Below are positions 8,149 through 17,628 of a stretch of 64,000 nucleotides of DNA, piece after piece (the stretch's first letter is position 1; each line of letters starts with the position of its first letter). The notes beneath the pieces were generated by a model. It worked only from the letters and a program-made list of their open reading frames with translations, ran no database searches and had not been told where the DNA came from. Origin of the DNA: UBA4416 sp046594225 (GTDB taxonomy: Bacteria; Bacteroidota; Bacteroidia; B-17B0; Aurantibacillaceae); NCBI GenBank assembly GCA_046594225.1, contig JBKJPW010000116.1, forward strand, positions 1 through 64,000, in the 5' to 3' direction. The position numbers were made by a program, and so were the translations under genes.

Positions 8149-10197
8149 ATGCAAAAAACACTTTTTTTAATAAGTTTTATGTTTGTGCTTTTTAGTACGA
8201 ATTGCATAGCACAACAAGCTAAGTATAGGCATATCATAGATTCAATTTCTAAATTACTAAAAACAGATAAGGCAGATACTACTAAAGTAAAGCATCTTAA
8301 TAAGTTAGCAAATGCCTACTCTTATCTTTATGAGTATGATAGCACTATGTATTTTGGTAATTTATCCCTTCAATTAAATAAGGTATTATTAAAGGATCCT
8401 GTTAAAACAGATAAAATAATCTTGTATTCTTTACAAAGATCCAAAGGCTTATCTTATAGTATTATAGGTAATGCTTGTTATGACCATGGGTATTATCCGA
8501 GTGCACTTACACACCTATTCGCATCCTTAAAAATATACGAAAGTATGAATCACAAATACAATATAGCGGCTGTTCGCACGACTATTGGTTTAGTGTATTA
8601 TTTTCAAGGAAATTACGACGAAGCTTTAAAAAATCATTTTATTGTTTTAAAAATATATGAAGGAGATAGTGATAAAAGTGGGCTAGCTATGGCCTATAAT
8701 AATATAGGTATTGTTTATGCGGATCAAGAAAAATTAGAGGAAGCTTTAAAAAACCACCAAGCTTCTTTAAAAATCAAACTGGAACTAGGCGAAAACAAAT
8801 CTGGTATCGCAGCATCTTACAATAATATTGGAAGGGTGTTGTATAAAATGAAAAAATTTGATGAAGCTCAAAAAAATAACATCATCTGTTTGAAACTATA
8901 TGAAGAACTTGAAGATAAAGAGGGAGTTGCTCTTTCTTATTTTAACATGGGTGACGTTTCGGTACAACAAAAAAATTATAGCGACGCCGAAAACTATTTA
9001 TTGAAAGCGAAAACTATTTCGGAAGAAACACATTATAAAGCTAATTTGAAATTTATTTATAGTTCATTAACTGAATTATACGAAGCTAAAAAAGAGTATA
9101 AAAAAGCCTTGGAAAGCCATAAACTTTATACCAATTATCGAGACAGCTTAGTAAATGAAGAAACCAAGGAGGAGACATTACAGCAACAAATGACGTATGA
9201 TTTTGAAAAGAAAGAAGCTGTGGCTGAAGCAGAACATCAAAAAGAAATTGAAAATCAAAAAATATTAGCTGAAGAAAAAAGCAGAAAACAAAATTTGATT
9301 ATTGCTTTTGTAGTTATCGGTTTACTGTTGGTACTAGTGTTCACTGGATTTATTTTTAAGTCGCTGCGTGTTACTCGCAAACAAAAAGATGTGATTCAAC
9401 ATCAAAAGTATTTAGTAGAGGAGCATCAAAAAGAAATTATTGATTCGATAACCTACGCGAAACGATTACAACAAGCTATTTTACCGTCGAGCGAAGAAAT
9501 TAAAAAGTATTTACCTGTACATTTTATTTTATATAAGCCAAAAGACATAGTGGCTGGAGATTTTTATTGGCTCCATACAGCACATGATTTAGTTTTTATT
9601 GCCGCTGCTGATAGCACGGGGCATGGGGTGCCAGGCGCTATGGTGTCTGTGGTTTGTAGTAATGCCCTTAATAGGGCAGTGGATGAATTTCATTTAACAG
9701 ATACAGGAGAAATTTTAGACAAAACAAGAGAGTTGGTTTTAGAAACTTTTGCTAAAAGTGGCGAAGAAATAAAAGATGGCATGGATATTTCATTGTTATG
9801 TATTCATCAATCAAAGCAACAAATTACTTGGAGTGGCGCTAATAATCCTTTATGGTACATAACCGGTTCTGGTAGTTTGGATGAAGTTGGAGAACTTCAC
9901 GAAATAAAAGCCAACAAACAAGCTATTGGAAAAACAGATAAACCTATGCCATTTACTACGCATATATTGCAATTAAATAAAGGTGATTTATTTTATTTAA
10001 TGACAGATGGGTATGCCGATCAATTTGGAGGGCCTAAAGGAAAAAAATACAAATACAAAGCCTTAGAGGAAAAGTTACTTGCCACATATTATTTATCATT
10101 ACAACAACAACAAAGTGAATTAACAAGTTCGTTTGATGTTTGGAAAGGAAATTTAGAACAAGTAGACGATGTGACCATTATTGGAATTAAGGTTTAA
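8149..10197 (+). CDS. Membrane-anchored TPR - SpoIIE phosphatase
   Basis: The 682-residue protein begins with a signal peptide (MQKTLFLISFMFVLFSTNCIAQ). TPR repeats follow to about residue 330, with recurring YNNIGxVY motifs. Then come a charged coiled coil, a transmembrane helix near 383-406, another coiled coil, and a SpoIIE/PP2C domain (about 430-682). Catalytic aspartates are seen in VAGDFYW, AADSTGHGVPGAM, DGMDISLL, TDGYADQFGG and DDVTIIG. The layout puts the TPR sensor in the periplasm and the phosphatase in the cytosol. The gene is 12 bp before a close paralogue, so the two are surely co-transcribed. The substrate is unknown. Confidence 0.85.
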   Translation: MQKTLFLISFMFVLFSTNCIAQQAKYRHIIDSISKLLKTDKADTTKVKHLNKLANAYSYLYEYDSTMYFGNLSLQLNKVLLKDPVKTDKIILYSLQRSKGLSYSIIGNACYDHGYYPSALTHLFASLKIYESMNHKYNIAAVRTTIGLVYYFQGNYDEALKNHFIVLKIYEGDSDKSGLAMAYNNIGIVYADQEKLEEALKNHQASLKIKLELGENKSGIAASYNNIGRVLYKMKKFDEAQKNNIICLKLYEELEDKEGVALSYFNMGDVSVQQKNYSDAENYLLKAKTISEETHYKANLKFIYSSLTELYEAKKEYKKALESHKLYTNYRDSLVNEETKEETLQQQMTYDFEKKEAVAEAEHQKEIENQKILAEEKSRKQNLIIAFVVIGLLLVLVFTGFIFKSLRVTRKQKDVIQHQKYLVEEHQKEIIDSITYAKRLQQAILPSSEEIKKYLPVHFILYKPKDIVAGDFYWLHTAHDLVFIAAADSTGHGVPGAMVSVVCSNALNRAVDEFHLTDTGEILDKTRELVLETFAKSGEEIKDGMDISLLCIHQSKQQITWSGANNPLWYITGSGSLDEVGELHEIKANKQAIGKTDKPMPFTTHILQLNKGDLFYLMTDGYADQFGGPKGKKYKYKALEEKLLATYYLSLQQQQSELTSSFDVWKGNLEQVDDVTIIGIKV

Positions 10198-10209
10198 CAA
10201 AAAATATAC

Positions 10210-12324
10210 ATGAAAAAAATTAGCATCCATCTTTTACTAATAGGAATGTTTCAATCATTTTGTTTTTCACAAAATTTAGTAATTGATTCGTTAAATCTAA
10301 TTTTAAAAAGTTCTGCTCATGATACTTCTAAAGTAAAAGCGTATAATGCCTTATTTTTGGAATTTGAGTTTGAAGATGAGGTAAAAGCGAAAGATTATTT
10401 GACGAAGGCATTAGAATTATCAAAAAAAAATGGCTACAAAAAAGGATTAGGTATAACTTATATGTATTTAGGCTTTTTAGCAGATGATAAAAGTGATTTT
10501 TTTGAGGCATTAAAAAATTATCAAATTTCTTTAAAAACATTTACTTCTATAAATGACTTCAAAGGGCAAGCAGGGGCATATAATAGTTTAGGGTCTGTTT
10601 TTTACATACAAGGTAATTACCCCGAGGCTTTAAAAAATCATTTTAGCGCTTTAAAATTAAGAGAAGTAATACGTGATAAAAATGGAATCGCGCAGTCTTA
10701 TGGCAATATTGGAAATGTTTATAATAGCCAAGAAAATTACCCTTTAGCTATAAAAAATTACTTTTTTTGTTTGAATCTTATGAAAGATGTTGGAAATAAA
10801 AAAGGGATAGCCACTACTTACAACAACATAGCCTTAATCTATAGCGATCAAAAAAATTATTCGGAGTCATTAAAAAATCATTTTGAAGGGCTGAAAATTA
10901 GACAAGAAATAAAAGATGAAAAGGGTGTTGCAGGTTCTTATAATAATATAGGTCTAGTGTATTATCACCAAGGTAAAAACGATGAGGCATTAAAAAATTA
11001 TTTTATGTCCCTAAAAATTAAAGAAGTTATTGAAGACGAGCCAGGCATTGCTGGAGTATATTGTAATATTGGAGAAATTTATGCTAAACAAAAAAAATAT
11101 AAAGAAGCGGAAACAATTTTAGAAAAAGCAAAAAAATTGTCATTAGAAATTGGTTATCGGGAAAATCTAAGGCAGGTTTATAAAACATTAACCGAAATGT
11201 ATGCTTCAAAAGGAAATTATCAAAAAGCTTTTGAGGCTCATGTATTGTTTGTTTCATACCGTGACAGTTTAAATAATGAAGAAACGAGAGAGAAAACTAT
11301 ACAAAATCAAATGACTTATGATTTTGATAAAAAAGATGCTATTGCTAAAGCTGAACACAAAAAGGAGTTAGAAAGTCAACATGCTTTATCTGAGGAAAAA
11401 AACAGGAAGCAAAATTTATTTATCATTTTTGTGGTTACTTGCTTAATATTAGTGATTGCTTTTGCTGTATTTATATTTAGATCATTAAACTTGACTCAAA
11501 AGCAAAAAAAGATTATTGAGCGTCAAAAAGATCATTCGGAATATCAAAGATTAATGGTTGAAGAAAAACAGAAAGATATTATTGATTCAATTAATTACGC
11601 CAAACGTATACAATTAGCTCTTTTAAAAGAAGAAGAGCATGTGAGCGAACACTTACCTGAGCATTTTATTTTGTTTAAACCAAAAGATATTGTGAGTGGA
11701 GATTTTTATTGGGCATTTGAAAAAAACGAGTATTGGTATTTAGCCGCAGCTGATTGTACTGGGCATGGAGTGCCAGGCGCTTTTATGAGTATGCTGGGCA
11801 TTGCTTTTTTAAATGAAATTTCTGCTAGTATAGAGGTTTTATCACCTGCAAAAATTTTGGATTTATTAAGAAATAAAATCGTAAAAGAGTTAGGGCAAAA
11901 TGGAAAAGAAGGTGAGAGTAAAGATGGTATGGATATCTCATTGATGTGTTATAATACTAAATCAATGCAATTACAATGGTCGGGAGCAAATAATTCATTA
12001 TATATATTAAAAGGAAATGACTTAACTGAAATCAAAGCAAATAAACAACCGATAGGATTTCATGAGGCGATGCAACCATTTACAAATCACATTATTGATT
12101 TAAATAAAAGCGACAGTGTTTATTTATTTACTGATGGCTTTGCAGATCAATTTGGTGGACCAAAAGGAAAAAAATTCAAATATTCAAAATTAAAAGAGTT
12201 GTTAGTTTCTATTAATTCAAAGTCACTGGCAGAACAAAAGGGTATTTTAAATGAAGAATTTGAAGTTTGGAAATTACAATTAGAACAAACAGATGATGTG
12301 TGTTTAATTGGCGTAAAGTTTTAA
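10210..12324 (+). CDS. Membrane-anchored TPR - SpoIIE phosphatase (paralogue of the preceding gene)
   Basis: This 704-residue protein has the same plan as its neighbour: a signal peptide ending near FCFSQ, six or more TPRs to about residue 340, coiled coil, transmembrane helix near 395-418, second coiled coil, and a SpoIIE phosphatase (about 455-704). Metal ligands sit in VSGDFYW, AADCTGHGVPGAFMS, DGMDISLM, TDGFADQFGG and DDVCLIG. It arose by tandem duplication; TPR and phosphatase parts are recognisably similar throughout. Two linked phosphatases with different periplasmic TPR sensors suggest several inputs to one phosphoprotein switch, but that is inference. Confidence 0.85.
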   Translation: MKKISIHLLLIGMFQSFCFSQNLVIDSLNLILKSSAHDTSKVKAYNALFLEFEFEDEVKAKDYLTKALELSKKNGYKKGLGITYMYLGFLADDKSDFFEALKNYQISLKTFTSINDFKGQAGAYNSLGSVFYIQGNYPEALKNHFSALKLREVIRDKNGIAQSYGNIGNVYNSQENYPLAIKNYFFCLNLMKDVGNKKGIATTYNNIALIYSDQKNYSESLKNHFEGLKIRQEIKDEKGVAGSYNNIGLVYYHQGKNDEALKNYFMSLKIKEVIEDEPGIAGVYCNIGEIYAKQKKYKEAETILEKAKKLSLEIGYRENLRQVYKTLTEMYASKGNYQKAFEAHVLFVSYRDSLNNEETREKTIQNQMTYDFDKKDAIAKAEHKKELESQHALSEEKNRKQNLFIIFVVTCLILVIAFAVFIFRSLNLTQKQKKIIERQKDHSEYQRLMVEEKQKDIIDSINYAKRIQLALLKEEEHVSEHLPEHFILFKPKDIVSGDFYWAFEKNEYWYLAAADCTGHGVPGAFMSMLGIAFLNEISASIEVLSPAKILDLLRNKIVKELGQNGKEGESKDGMDISLMCYNTKSMQLQWSGANNSLYILKGNDLTEIKANKQPIGFHEAMQPFTNHIIDLNKSDSVYLFTDGFADQFGGPKGKKFKYSKLKELLVSINSKSLAEQKGILNEEFEVWKLQLEQTDDVCLIGVKF

Positions 12325-12365
12325 AGTACATCTAACCAATGCTAATATTTGAAGCATAACATTCA

Positions 12366-13277
12366 ATGAAATATCTAAAAATTTCTTTTAAAAAAAAGTT
12401 AAGTGTTATGCTCGTATTGAGTTTGAGTTTTCAATCCATTAAATCACAAAACCTTGAACCTAAAATATTTGTATATAATGCTTTAGTGGGTGCAGTGTCT
12501 GGAGGATTAGGAGCACTAATTAATAAAACGAAAGGGCAAAAATGGCACAAGGCTTTCGTTAAAGGATTTATTGTTGGTTTTGGGGGTGGCGCCATTTCCT
12601 ACTCAGGGAAAAAGCTAAATTCACTAGTTACTCAACATCGTGAATTAGGATACTGTTGGTTATCGCGAGCAATATTTAGTGCTGGAAATTCGATTGTAGA
12701 AAACGCTGCGGCAAATCGCCCTTTTTGGTCGCGATGGCATTATGATATTGGCTTTATGCGACTTGAGTTGGAAACAAGTGGGCCTATTTCATTTACGCCT
12801 CGTTTTATGCCTTCTGCATTTGGAGGTATAGTGTTTATGGCTGCAAATGGCACTATTGATGGCGCAACTTCTTTAAAGTCGGGCACCTTAACATTTAGAG
12901 CTGATCAAGTAAATTATGCTAGCCATCTTTCTGCTTCTACTGCATCCAATGGGTTTTTATTTATCAATTCTCTCAATCAAGGACATGTGTTTTATGACAC
13001 TTATGCGCATGAAATGATTCACGCATTTCAGTTTCAAGAATTTTCAGGAATTAATTATTTTTTTAAGCCCCTAACAGAAAGATGGAAAATTAAATCTCCA
13101 AGATTTGAAAATTTAAGTAGATGGATTTATGGAGATGTAAATTTTGAAGTAATGTTGTATAATTATTTTATTATTCAAAAAGGCTATATAGATAGTCCAA
13201 CTGCTTACTGTGATAATTATTTAGAAAACGAAGCTGAGTTTTTGTCAGTCAGAAGAAGTGCTTGTACGTTTCGATAA
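12366..13277 (+). CDS. Putative membrane-associated zinc peptidase (HExxH), uncharacterised
   Basis: I do not recognise a named family for this 303-residue protein. It has a signal-like N-terminus (MLVLSLSFQSIKSQ) and two glycine-rich segments (near residues 38-52 and 65-80) that could insert in a membrane. The motif HEMIH at about 215-219 matches the HExxH zinc site of metallopeptidases. An acidic ENEAEF segment near 287 could supply the third ligand. It follows the second phosphatase by 41 bp and may be in the same operon. The only motif evidence for peptidase activity is HExxH, so the function is tentative. Confidence 0.6.
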   Translation: MKYLKISFKKKLSVMLVLSLSFQSIKSQNLEPKIFVYNALVGAVSGGLGALINKTKGQKWHKAFVKGFIVGFGGGAISYSGKKLNSLVTQHRELGYCWLSRAIFSAGNSIVENAAANRPFWSRWHYDIGFMRLELETSGPISFTPRFMPSAFGGIVFMAANGTIDGATSLKSGTLTFRADQVNYASHLSASTASNGFLFINSLNQGHVFYDTYAHEMIHAFQFQEFSGINYFFKPLTERWKIKSPRFENLSRWIYGDVNFEVMLYNYFIIQKGYIDSPTAYCDNYLENEAEFLSVRRSACTFR

Positions 13278-13278
13278 A

Positions 13279-14109
13279 CTAGCCGTGTATTGTAATTACA
13301 GGCACTGGACTATAAAATGCAATTTCGTTAGTTATACTTGGATAAAAAAGATTATGAAAAAATGAGTGTTTCTTCGGTTCGATAATAATAGCATCAATAT
13401 CGTGATTCTCTACAAATTCTAATAAGCCTTCACTAACATCATTATCAGTAATAATAAATGTTTTATGATTTGCATTTTCTAATGAGTGCTCAACATACGA
13501 ATCAATATGTGATTCTTTAATATTTAACGTGTGATTTTCTGGTACCACATGTAAAACATTTAATGTAGAACCTAAAACAGCATTTAAGGCTTTTACTTGT
13601 AGTAGTGACGTGTTACTTTCAATATGTTCGTCGTAATCACATGCAAAAGCTATGTTTTCAATTTTTTTATAGCTCACATCTGGTGGCACAATAATTAGTG
13701 GCGTCATCGTTTCTTTAGAAACATTAACTGCGGTACTTCCTAAAAAGGTTTTCATTAGTTTATTACCGTGCCCACTAATTCCCATTACTGTAAAAGTAAT
13801 GTCATGATTTTTACTGTATTCTACAATCACATCATTGGCATTTCCAATTTCTGCATAGCTGGTAATGGTAGTGATGGTAGAATGCTCTTGTTTTATTTTA
13901 GCAGCCAATTCTTCTAATAGTGCTTTATTATCCGCATTATTGTTAGGGATAGAGTAGCTAGTTAATCCAAATTCTGAATTCATTACTGGTAATTGCGCTA
14001 CATGCAATAAAAGCATATCTGCTGATAAATTTTTAGCTAATTCAATTGCATAGTTTAAAGCATTTTTTGATGTTTCAGAAAAATCGCAGGGAACTAAAAT
14101 TTTATTCAT
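13279..14109 (-). CDS. Tandem-domain universal stress protein
   Basis: 276 residues form two UspA-like domains (about 1-145 and 148-276). The first starts ILVPCDFSETSKNALNYA, the standard Usp strand-helix start. It keeps a glycine-rich phosphate loop (MGISGHG ... FLGSTAVNV) close to, but one residue longer than, the canonical ATP-binding spacing. The second domain is diverged (IENIAFACDYDEH) and lacks a clear nucleotide loop. Such proteins act in stress and energy-limitation responses in the cytosol. The gene converges on the HExxH gene with a 1-bp gap. A palindrome lies upstream at 14226-14237. Confidence 0.88.
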   Translation of the reverse strand: MNKILVPCDFSETSKNALNYAIELAKNLSADMLLLHVAQLPVMNSEFGLTSYSIPNNNADNKALLEELAAKIKQEHSTITTITSYAEIGNANDVIVEYSKNHDITFTVMGISGHGNKLMKTFLGSTAVNVSKETMTPLIIVPPDVSYKKIENIAFACDYDEHIESNTSLLQVKALNAVLGSTLNVLHVVPENHTLNIKESHIDSYVEHSLENANHKTFIITDNDVSEGLLEFVENHDIDAIIIEPKKHSFFHNLFYPSITNEIAFYSPVPVITIHG

Positions 14110-14225
14110 GACTTTAAATTAAATGGTTTATGCAAATATTAGAACAGTTGCTGTATCGAAGGTAGTAAATTTTGATTAATACAATTACTCTTATCAAATG
14201 TATAAACGTTTTAACGCTTATGAGG

Positions 14226-14237
14226 TGATAATTATCA
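14226..14237. promoter_or_regulatory. 12-bp perfect palindrome upstream of the universal stress protein
   Basis: TGATAATTATCA is a perfect palindrome in the 222-bp gap between the Usp gene and the T9SS protein gene, about 117 bp upstream of the Usp start. It could be a dimeric regulator site, but AT-rich palindromes of this size also occur by chance. Apart from this and the terminator at 14275-14311 I see nothing else in the gap. Confidence 0.25.
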
Positions 14238-14274
14238 TATATCATAGTAAATACAAACTGATTGATTAAAACAA

Positions 14275-14311
14275 AAACGCCTGCCAAGTATAAATATACC
14301 GACAGGCGTTT
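14275..14311 (-). terminator. Rho-independent terminator after the T9SS protein gene
   Basis: The arms AAACGCCTG (14275-14283) and CAGGCGTTT (14303-14311) pair perfectly. An inner GTATA/TATAC stem (14288-14292/14295-14299) extends the hairpin. Read on the minus strand it ends in GTTTTTGTTTT. It lies 21 bp after the stop of the gene ending at 14332. Confidence 0.8.
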
Positions 14312-14331
14312 GCTGTTGTTTTAACTATAAA

Positions 14332-15363
14332 CTATTCTTTAATGAATTTTATTGCTTTACCTAATTTTGTATCTTGAATAAAGTATACACCAGTGTTTAA
14401 ATTACTCACATCTAGTTTACATGTACCGATGATAGTTTCAGTTTTCACAACTTCACCTAAAATATTTACAATCGTAATTGGAGTTTCTTGCTGAGTTTCG
14501 ATATTTAAGATTGATGAAGTTGGGTTAGGGTAGATTGAAACTTGATTTTGTTTTAATTCATTTACTCCAACATTCGATTGAATAAAATTGTAACCAACCC
14601 ATTTATTTATACTAAAATTAAATAGCCAAACCATTTCGTTTGCATATGAAAAGCTCCCACCCGTGTATGTGATACTTCCTAGCGAAGAAGGTAATAATAC
14701 TGCTGCACTAAATGCTCCAGTTGATTTATTAAAAAAGAGTAATCTTTTATATAAACTCCCATTTTCAAATAAAACGATTTCTTTGCCTGGACAGTTATAG
14801 TAAAAAAGGGAGTGTGAAATAACATCAGTAAATGATGCAAGACCTGTTAATGCTATAGGAGTAATATCTACAAATCCAATTCTGCTTTCCCCATATAATG
14901 TACCATTGTAATAGTAATAAATTAGATCTTGAGAAGGATCATATGCTCCGGCAGATTGAACATTTGGGGGTGAAGTGTTTCCGGGAAAAGAATATATTGT
15001 TCCCCCAAGATACCCATTTGATTGTAAGCTGTCAACTGCAAAATAGTTACCCCAAGTGTTTCCTTCAATTACATTTTGATTTGGATTCCACCATAGTCCT
15101 CTCCAATCAACAGAAACTGCATCCGCCAATCTTTGCCCATTTATATCAAAAACTTCCTCATAAGCAGATCCGCCTGCATTTACACTATAATATAATTGCT
15201 TTACTGGATTAAAAGCTACAGCAGTTCTATACATGTCTCCTCCAGAGCAATGAAGCGTGTCTCCTGATGGAATTGCAGTACTATAAAAATCATCACATTG
15301 AGCTATCGTAAATTGGATGTTAAGTATTAATATTACGATTGATAATAGAATATTTTTTTTCAT
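14332..15363 (-). CDS. Secreted protein with T9SS type A sorting domain
   Basis: 343 residues with signal peptide MKKNILLSIVILILNIQFTIAQ and a C-terminal T9SS sorting domain of about 75 residues. The latter contains VSIYPNPTSSILNIE, VNILGEVVKT and LNTGVYFIQ and ends KAIKFIKE. The middle (about 22-260) looks like a beta-rich, propeller-like fold with no catalytic motif I can name. It is exported by Sec, then across the outer membrane by T9SS. It lies 28 bp after the LamG protein gene and should share its transcript. The sorting-domain DNA is almost identical to that of the neighbour. Confidence 0.85.
   Translation of the reverse strand: MKKNILLSIVILILNIQFTIAQCDDFYSTAIPSGDTLHCSGGDMYRTAVAFNPVKQLYYSVNAGGSAYEEVFDINGQRLADAVSVDWRGLWWNPNQNVIEGNTWGNYFAVDSLQSNGYLGGTIYSFPGNTSPPNVQSAGAYDPSQDLIYYYYNGTLYGESRIGFVDITPIALTGLASFTDVISHSLFYYNCPGKEIVLFENGSLYKRLLFFNKSTGAFSAAVLLPSSLGSITYTGGSFSYANEMVWLFNFSINKWVGYNFIQSNVGVNELKQNQVSIYPNPTSSILNIETQQETPITIVNILGEVVKTETIIGTCKLDVSNLNTGVYFIQDTKLGKAIKFIKE
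14337..14402. repeat. 66-bp near-identical repeat, copy 1 (T9SS sorting-domain end)
   Basis: This segment and 15397-15462 differ at only two of 66 positions. Both encode the last residues of a T9SS sorting domain (NTGVYFIQDTK ... KAIKFIKE). Such identity at nucleotide level, beyond the need to keep the protein motif, points to recent duplication or gene conversion. Confidence 0.8.
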
Positions 15364-15391
15364 AAACTTGTTATTTAGTTTTGTGTTATTA

Positions 15392-17536
15392 TTACTCTTT
15401 AATAAATTTTATTGCTTTACCTGATTTTGTATCTTGAATAAAGTATACACCAGTGTTTAAATCACTAACATTGATGGAGGTTTTCCCGTTAATGGTTTGT
15501 GTTTTAATAACTTCTCCTAAAACATTTACAATACTAATTTTTGTTTCTTGTTGAACCTCAATATTTAAAATGTTTGAAGTTGGATTAGGGTAAATAATAA
15601 TTGAGTTTTTAGTTTGCTCATTTATACCTGTTGCAACGCCGCAATTATTAGTAATAGCATCAAATGGTGCCCCTAGCATATAATTGGAACTTGTTCCTGT
15701 TCTTGAAAATCCACCAATAGAACAATTATATCCATTGCCAGTTGCATCCGAAGTAGTAGTGATACTAATATTATTTGCTGCCGGAATTCCTTCGTTAAAT
15801 TTATAGTAAGCTTTTAGCCCTATTTCATTACCAACTAATTCTGTATTCATAAATTGGTTAATTTCTGAACATGTTCTGGCTACTGTCCAAACTCTTGCGT
15901 CATCTATTGTTCCATTCCAAAATTGATTTAAAGTTGGGTGACGGCCCAGCATCAAACTTCCTGTAGCAACTCCTAAACCTCCATTGGTAGTGACAGAGTT
16001 TGTTAACACGCCGTTTTTGTAGGCTCTTAAAACAGTTCCATCATAAGTTGCTGCTAAATGGTACCATGTATTTGGAGATAAGGTTCCGTAAGATGCAGCA
16101 TAATAAGTACCCGAGCTAGCCTTAACACTTGCTCCCCCTAGAAAAAAACCATTTCCATGATCCCATATAATACCCATGTTTTCACCATACATAGGGCCGT
16201 TATGTTCTGATGTGGTTGGGGAAGCTGGACTTTTTGCCCAACATTCTAATGTCCAGTTACTAGTAAAAACACTGTATGTTATTCCGGTTTGCAGGAAATC
16301 ATCAGAGCCATTCATATCTAGTGATTTTCCACTTGCTCCGCAAACTTCAACAGTTCCAGTTGCACTTCCTACACAGCCTGCGGCGTTAGCCCCATAAACA
16401 GTGTAGCCCGCCGTACTTGTTGGAGTGATAACGCTAGATCCAGTGCTATATGTGTACGAAGTTATAGGTCCATAAAAGTTAACTGTAGGAGAAATAGTAT
16501 AACTACTTCCTGAGCAAAAATATCCATAATCATTTGATATACTCGGAACACCTTCTCCTTGAATAGTTACGGATGCTGGAGGTGGGTAACAAAAATTTGC
16601 ATCATATCCATAAACGTACTGAGTGTATGAGGAAGGGGAATTAATAGAAACTGCCTGTGTATTAGTGGCTCCTCCTCCAACCCATTCATAACTTGTAGAG
16701 GTTCCAGTTGCTGTTAATGTAACAACAGAACCCACACAAGCTAAGGTTGTTGAAGGACTTATATTAATAGTTGGCAATACAAAAGAACTAACCGCAACGC
16801 CTGAAGTAACAGCGCCTAGCGAAACAAAATTTGAAATAGAACCATTTAAAGCAAAATTTATTAGAGTTCCATTTGAACTATTCCCAGAGGCATCCGTTAG
16901 TGATGTGAGTCCTGGATTTGAGCCGCTAGCAACACCTTGATTAAAATGATAGTTTTTCATTAATCCTGGAGCTGACGTGGTGATTTCTCCATCCTTATTA
17001 TTTATAATTTCAGCCAAACATAATTGACGGTTCCAAATACGAACTTCATCAAGTGTGCCGCTAAAATAGTTATACCCACTCATAGTTTGACAACCTAATC
17101 TGAACTGAGTTAAACTAGTCCAGAGAGTGCCAAATTGAAAAGATGAAACAGTTTCATTTCCATTTACAACAATCTTCATGTTACCCCCTGATTTAGCGCT
17201 GATGACTACATGATACCAAACGCCAGTTGATATAGTAATTGGGCTTTGTAAAGTTTTGTTGGCAACATCAAAAGCTAAATGTTCAAATTTACCCGCAGCA
17301 TTTATGTATAAAGCCACTGGTAATGAATTCAAGGGACCAGTTGATCCGGATCCTGCAATAATATTTCTTTGTCCTAATGAATTTAGGTTAACCCAAGTTT
17401 CAATGGTATACTCAGGTAGATAAGGGGAATTGATGGTAACATAATCGTTTACGCCATCAAAATTAAGCGCTTCGCCAGTTTGAGAATTTGCATTAAATGC
17501 AAATAATATTGAAATAATAAATAAAAGTTTTTTCAT
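15392..17536 (-). CDS. Secreted LamG-domain protein with T9SS type A sorting domain
   Basis: 714 residues: signal peptide (MKKLLFIISILFAFNANSQ), a first LamG/concanavalin-like domain (about 25-190, with YTIETWVN and DEVRIWNRQL), an Ig/PKD-like linker (about 250-400), and a second LamG domain (about 405-580, with WTLECWAKSP and DDARVWTVAR). It ends in a T9SS sorting domain (about 640-714, IIIYPNPTSNILNIE). LamG domains bind glycans or proteins, so a surface adhesin role is likely. It is the promoter-proximal gene of the pair with the T9SS protein at 14332 and lies downstream of the LytS/LytTR genes on the same strand. Confidence 0.87.
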   Translation of the reverse strand: MKKLLFIISILFAFNANSQTGEALNFDGVNDYVTINSPYLPEYTIETWVNLNSLGQRNIIAGSGSTGPLNSLPVALYINAAGKFEHLAFDVANKTLQSPITISTGVWYHVVISAKSGGNMKIVVNGNETVSSFQFGTLWTSLTQFRLGCQTMSGYNYFSGTLDEVRIWNRQLCLAEIINNKDGEITTSAPGLMKNYHFNQGVASGSNPGLTSLTDASGNSSNGTLINFALNGSISNFVSLGAVTSGVAVSSFVLPTINISPSTTLACVGSVVTLTATGTSTSYEWVGGGATNTQAVSINSPSSYTQYVYGYDANFCYPPPASVTIQGEGVPSISNDYGYFCSGSSYTISPTVNFYGPITSYTYSTGSSVITPTSTAGYTVYGANAAGCVGSATGTVEVCGASGKSLDMNGSDDFLQTGITYSVFTSNWTLECWAKSPASPTTSEHNGPMYGENMGIIWDHGNGFFLGGASVKASSGTYYAASYGTLSPNTWYHLAATYDGTVLRAYKNGVLTNSVTTNGGLGVATGSLMLGRHPTLNQFWNGTIDDARVWTVARTCSEINQFMNTELVGNEIGLKAYYKFNEGIPAANNISITTTSDATGNGYNCSIGGFSRTGTSSNYMLGAPFDAITNNCGVATGINEQTKNSIIIYPNPTSNILNIEVQQETKISIVNVLGEVIKTQTINGKTSINVSDLNTGVYFIQDTKSGKAIKFIKE
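15397..15462. repeat. 66-bp near-identical repeat, copy 2 (T9SS sorting-domain end)
   Basis: Partner of the copy at 14337-14402, in the same orientation, 1060 bp apart. Direct repeats of this length can recombine and delete or fuse the two T9SS cargo genes. Confidence 0.8.
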
Positions 17537-17628
17537 GTTTTAGGGTTTAGTAAAACATAAATATCTTTAATTTTAAAATGCAAAAAATAGCGCTTTTGTG
17601 AGTAACACGTTTGGCTTTGTGAATGGAT

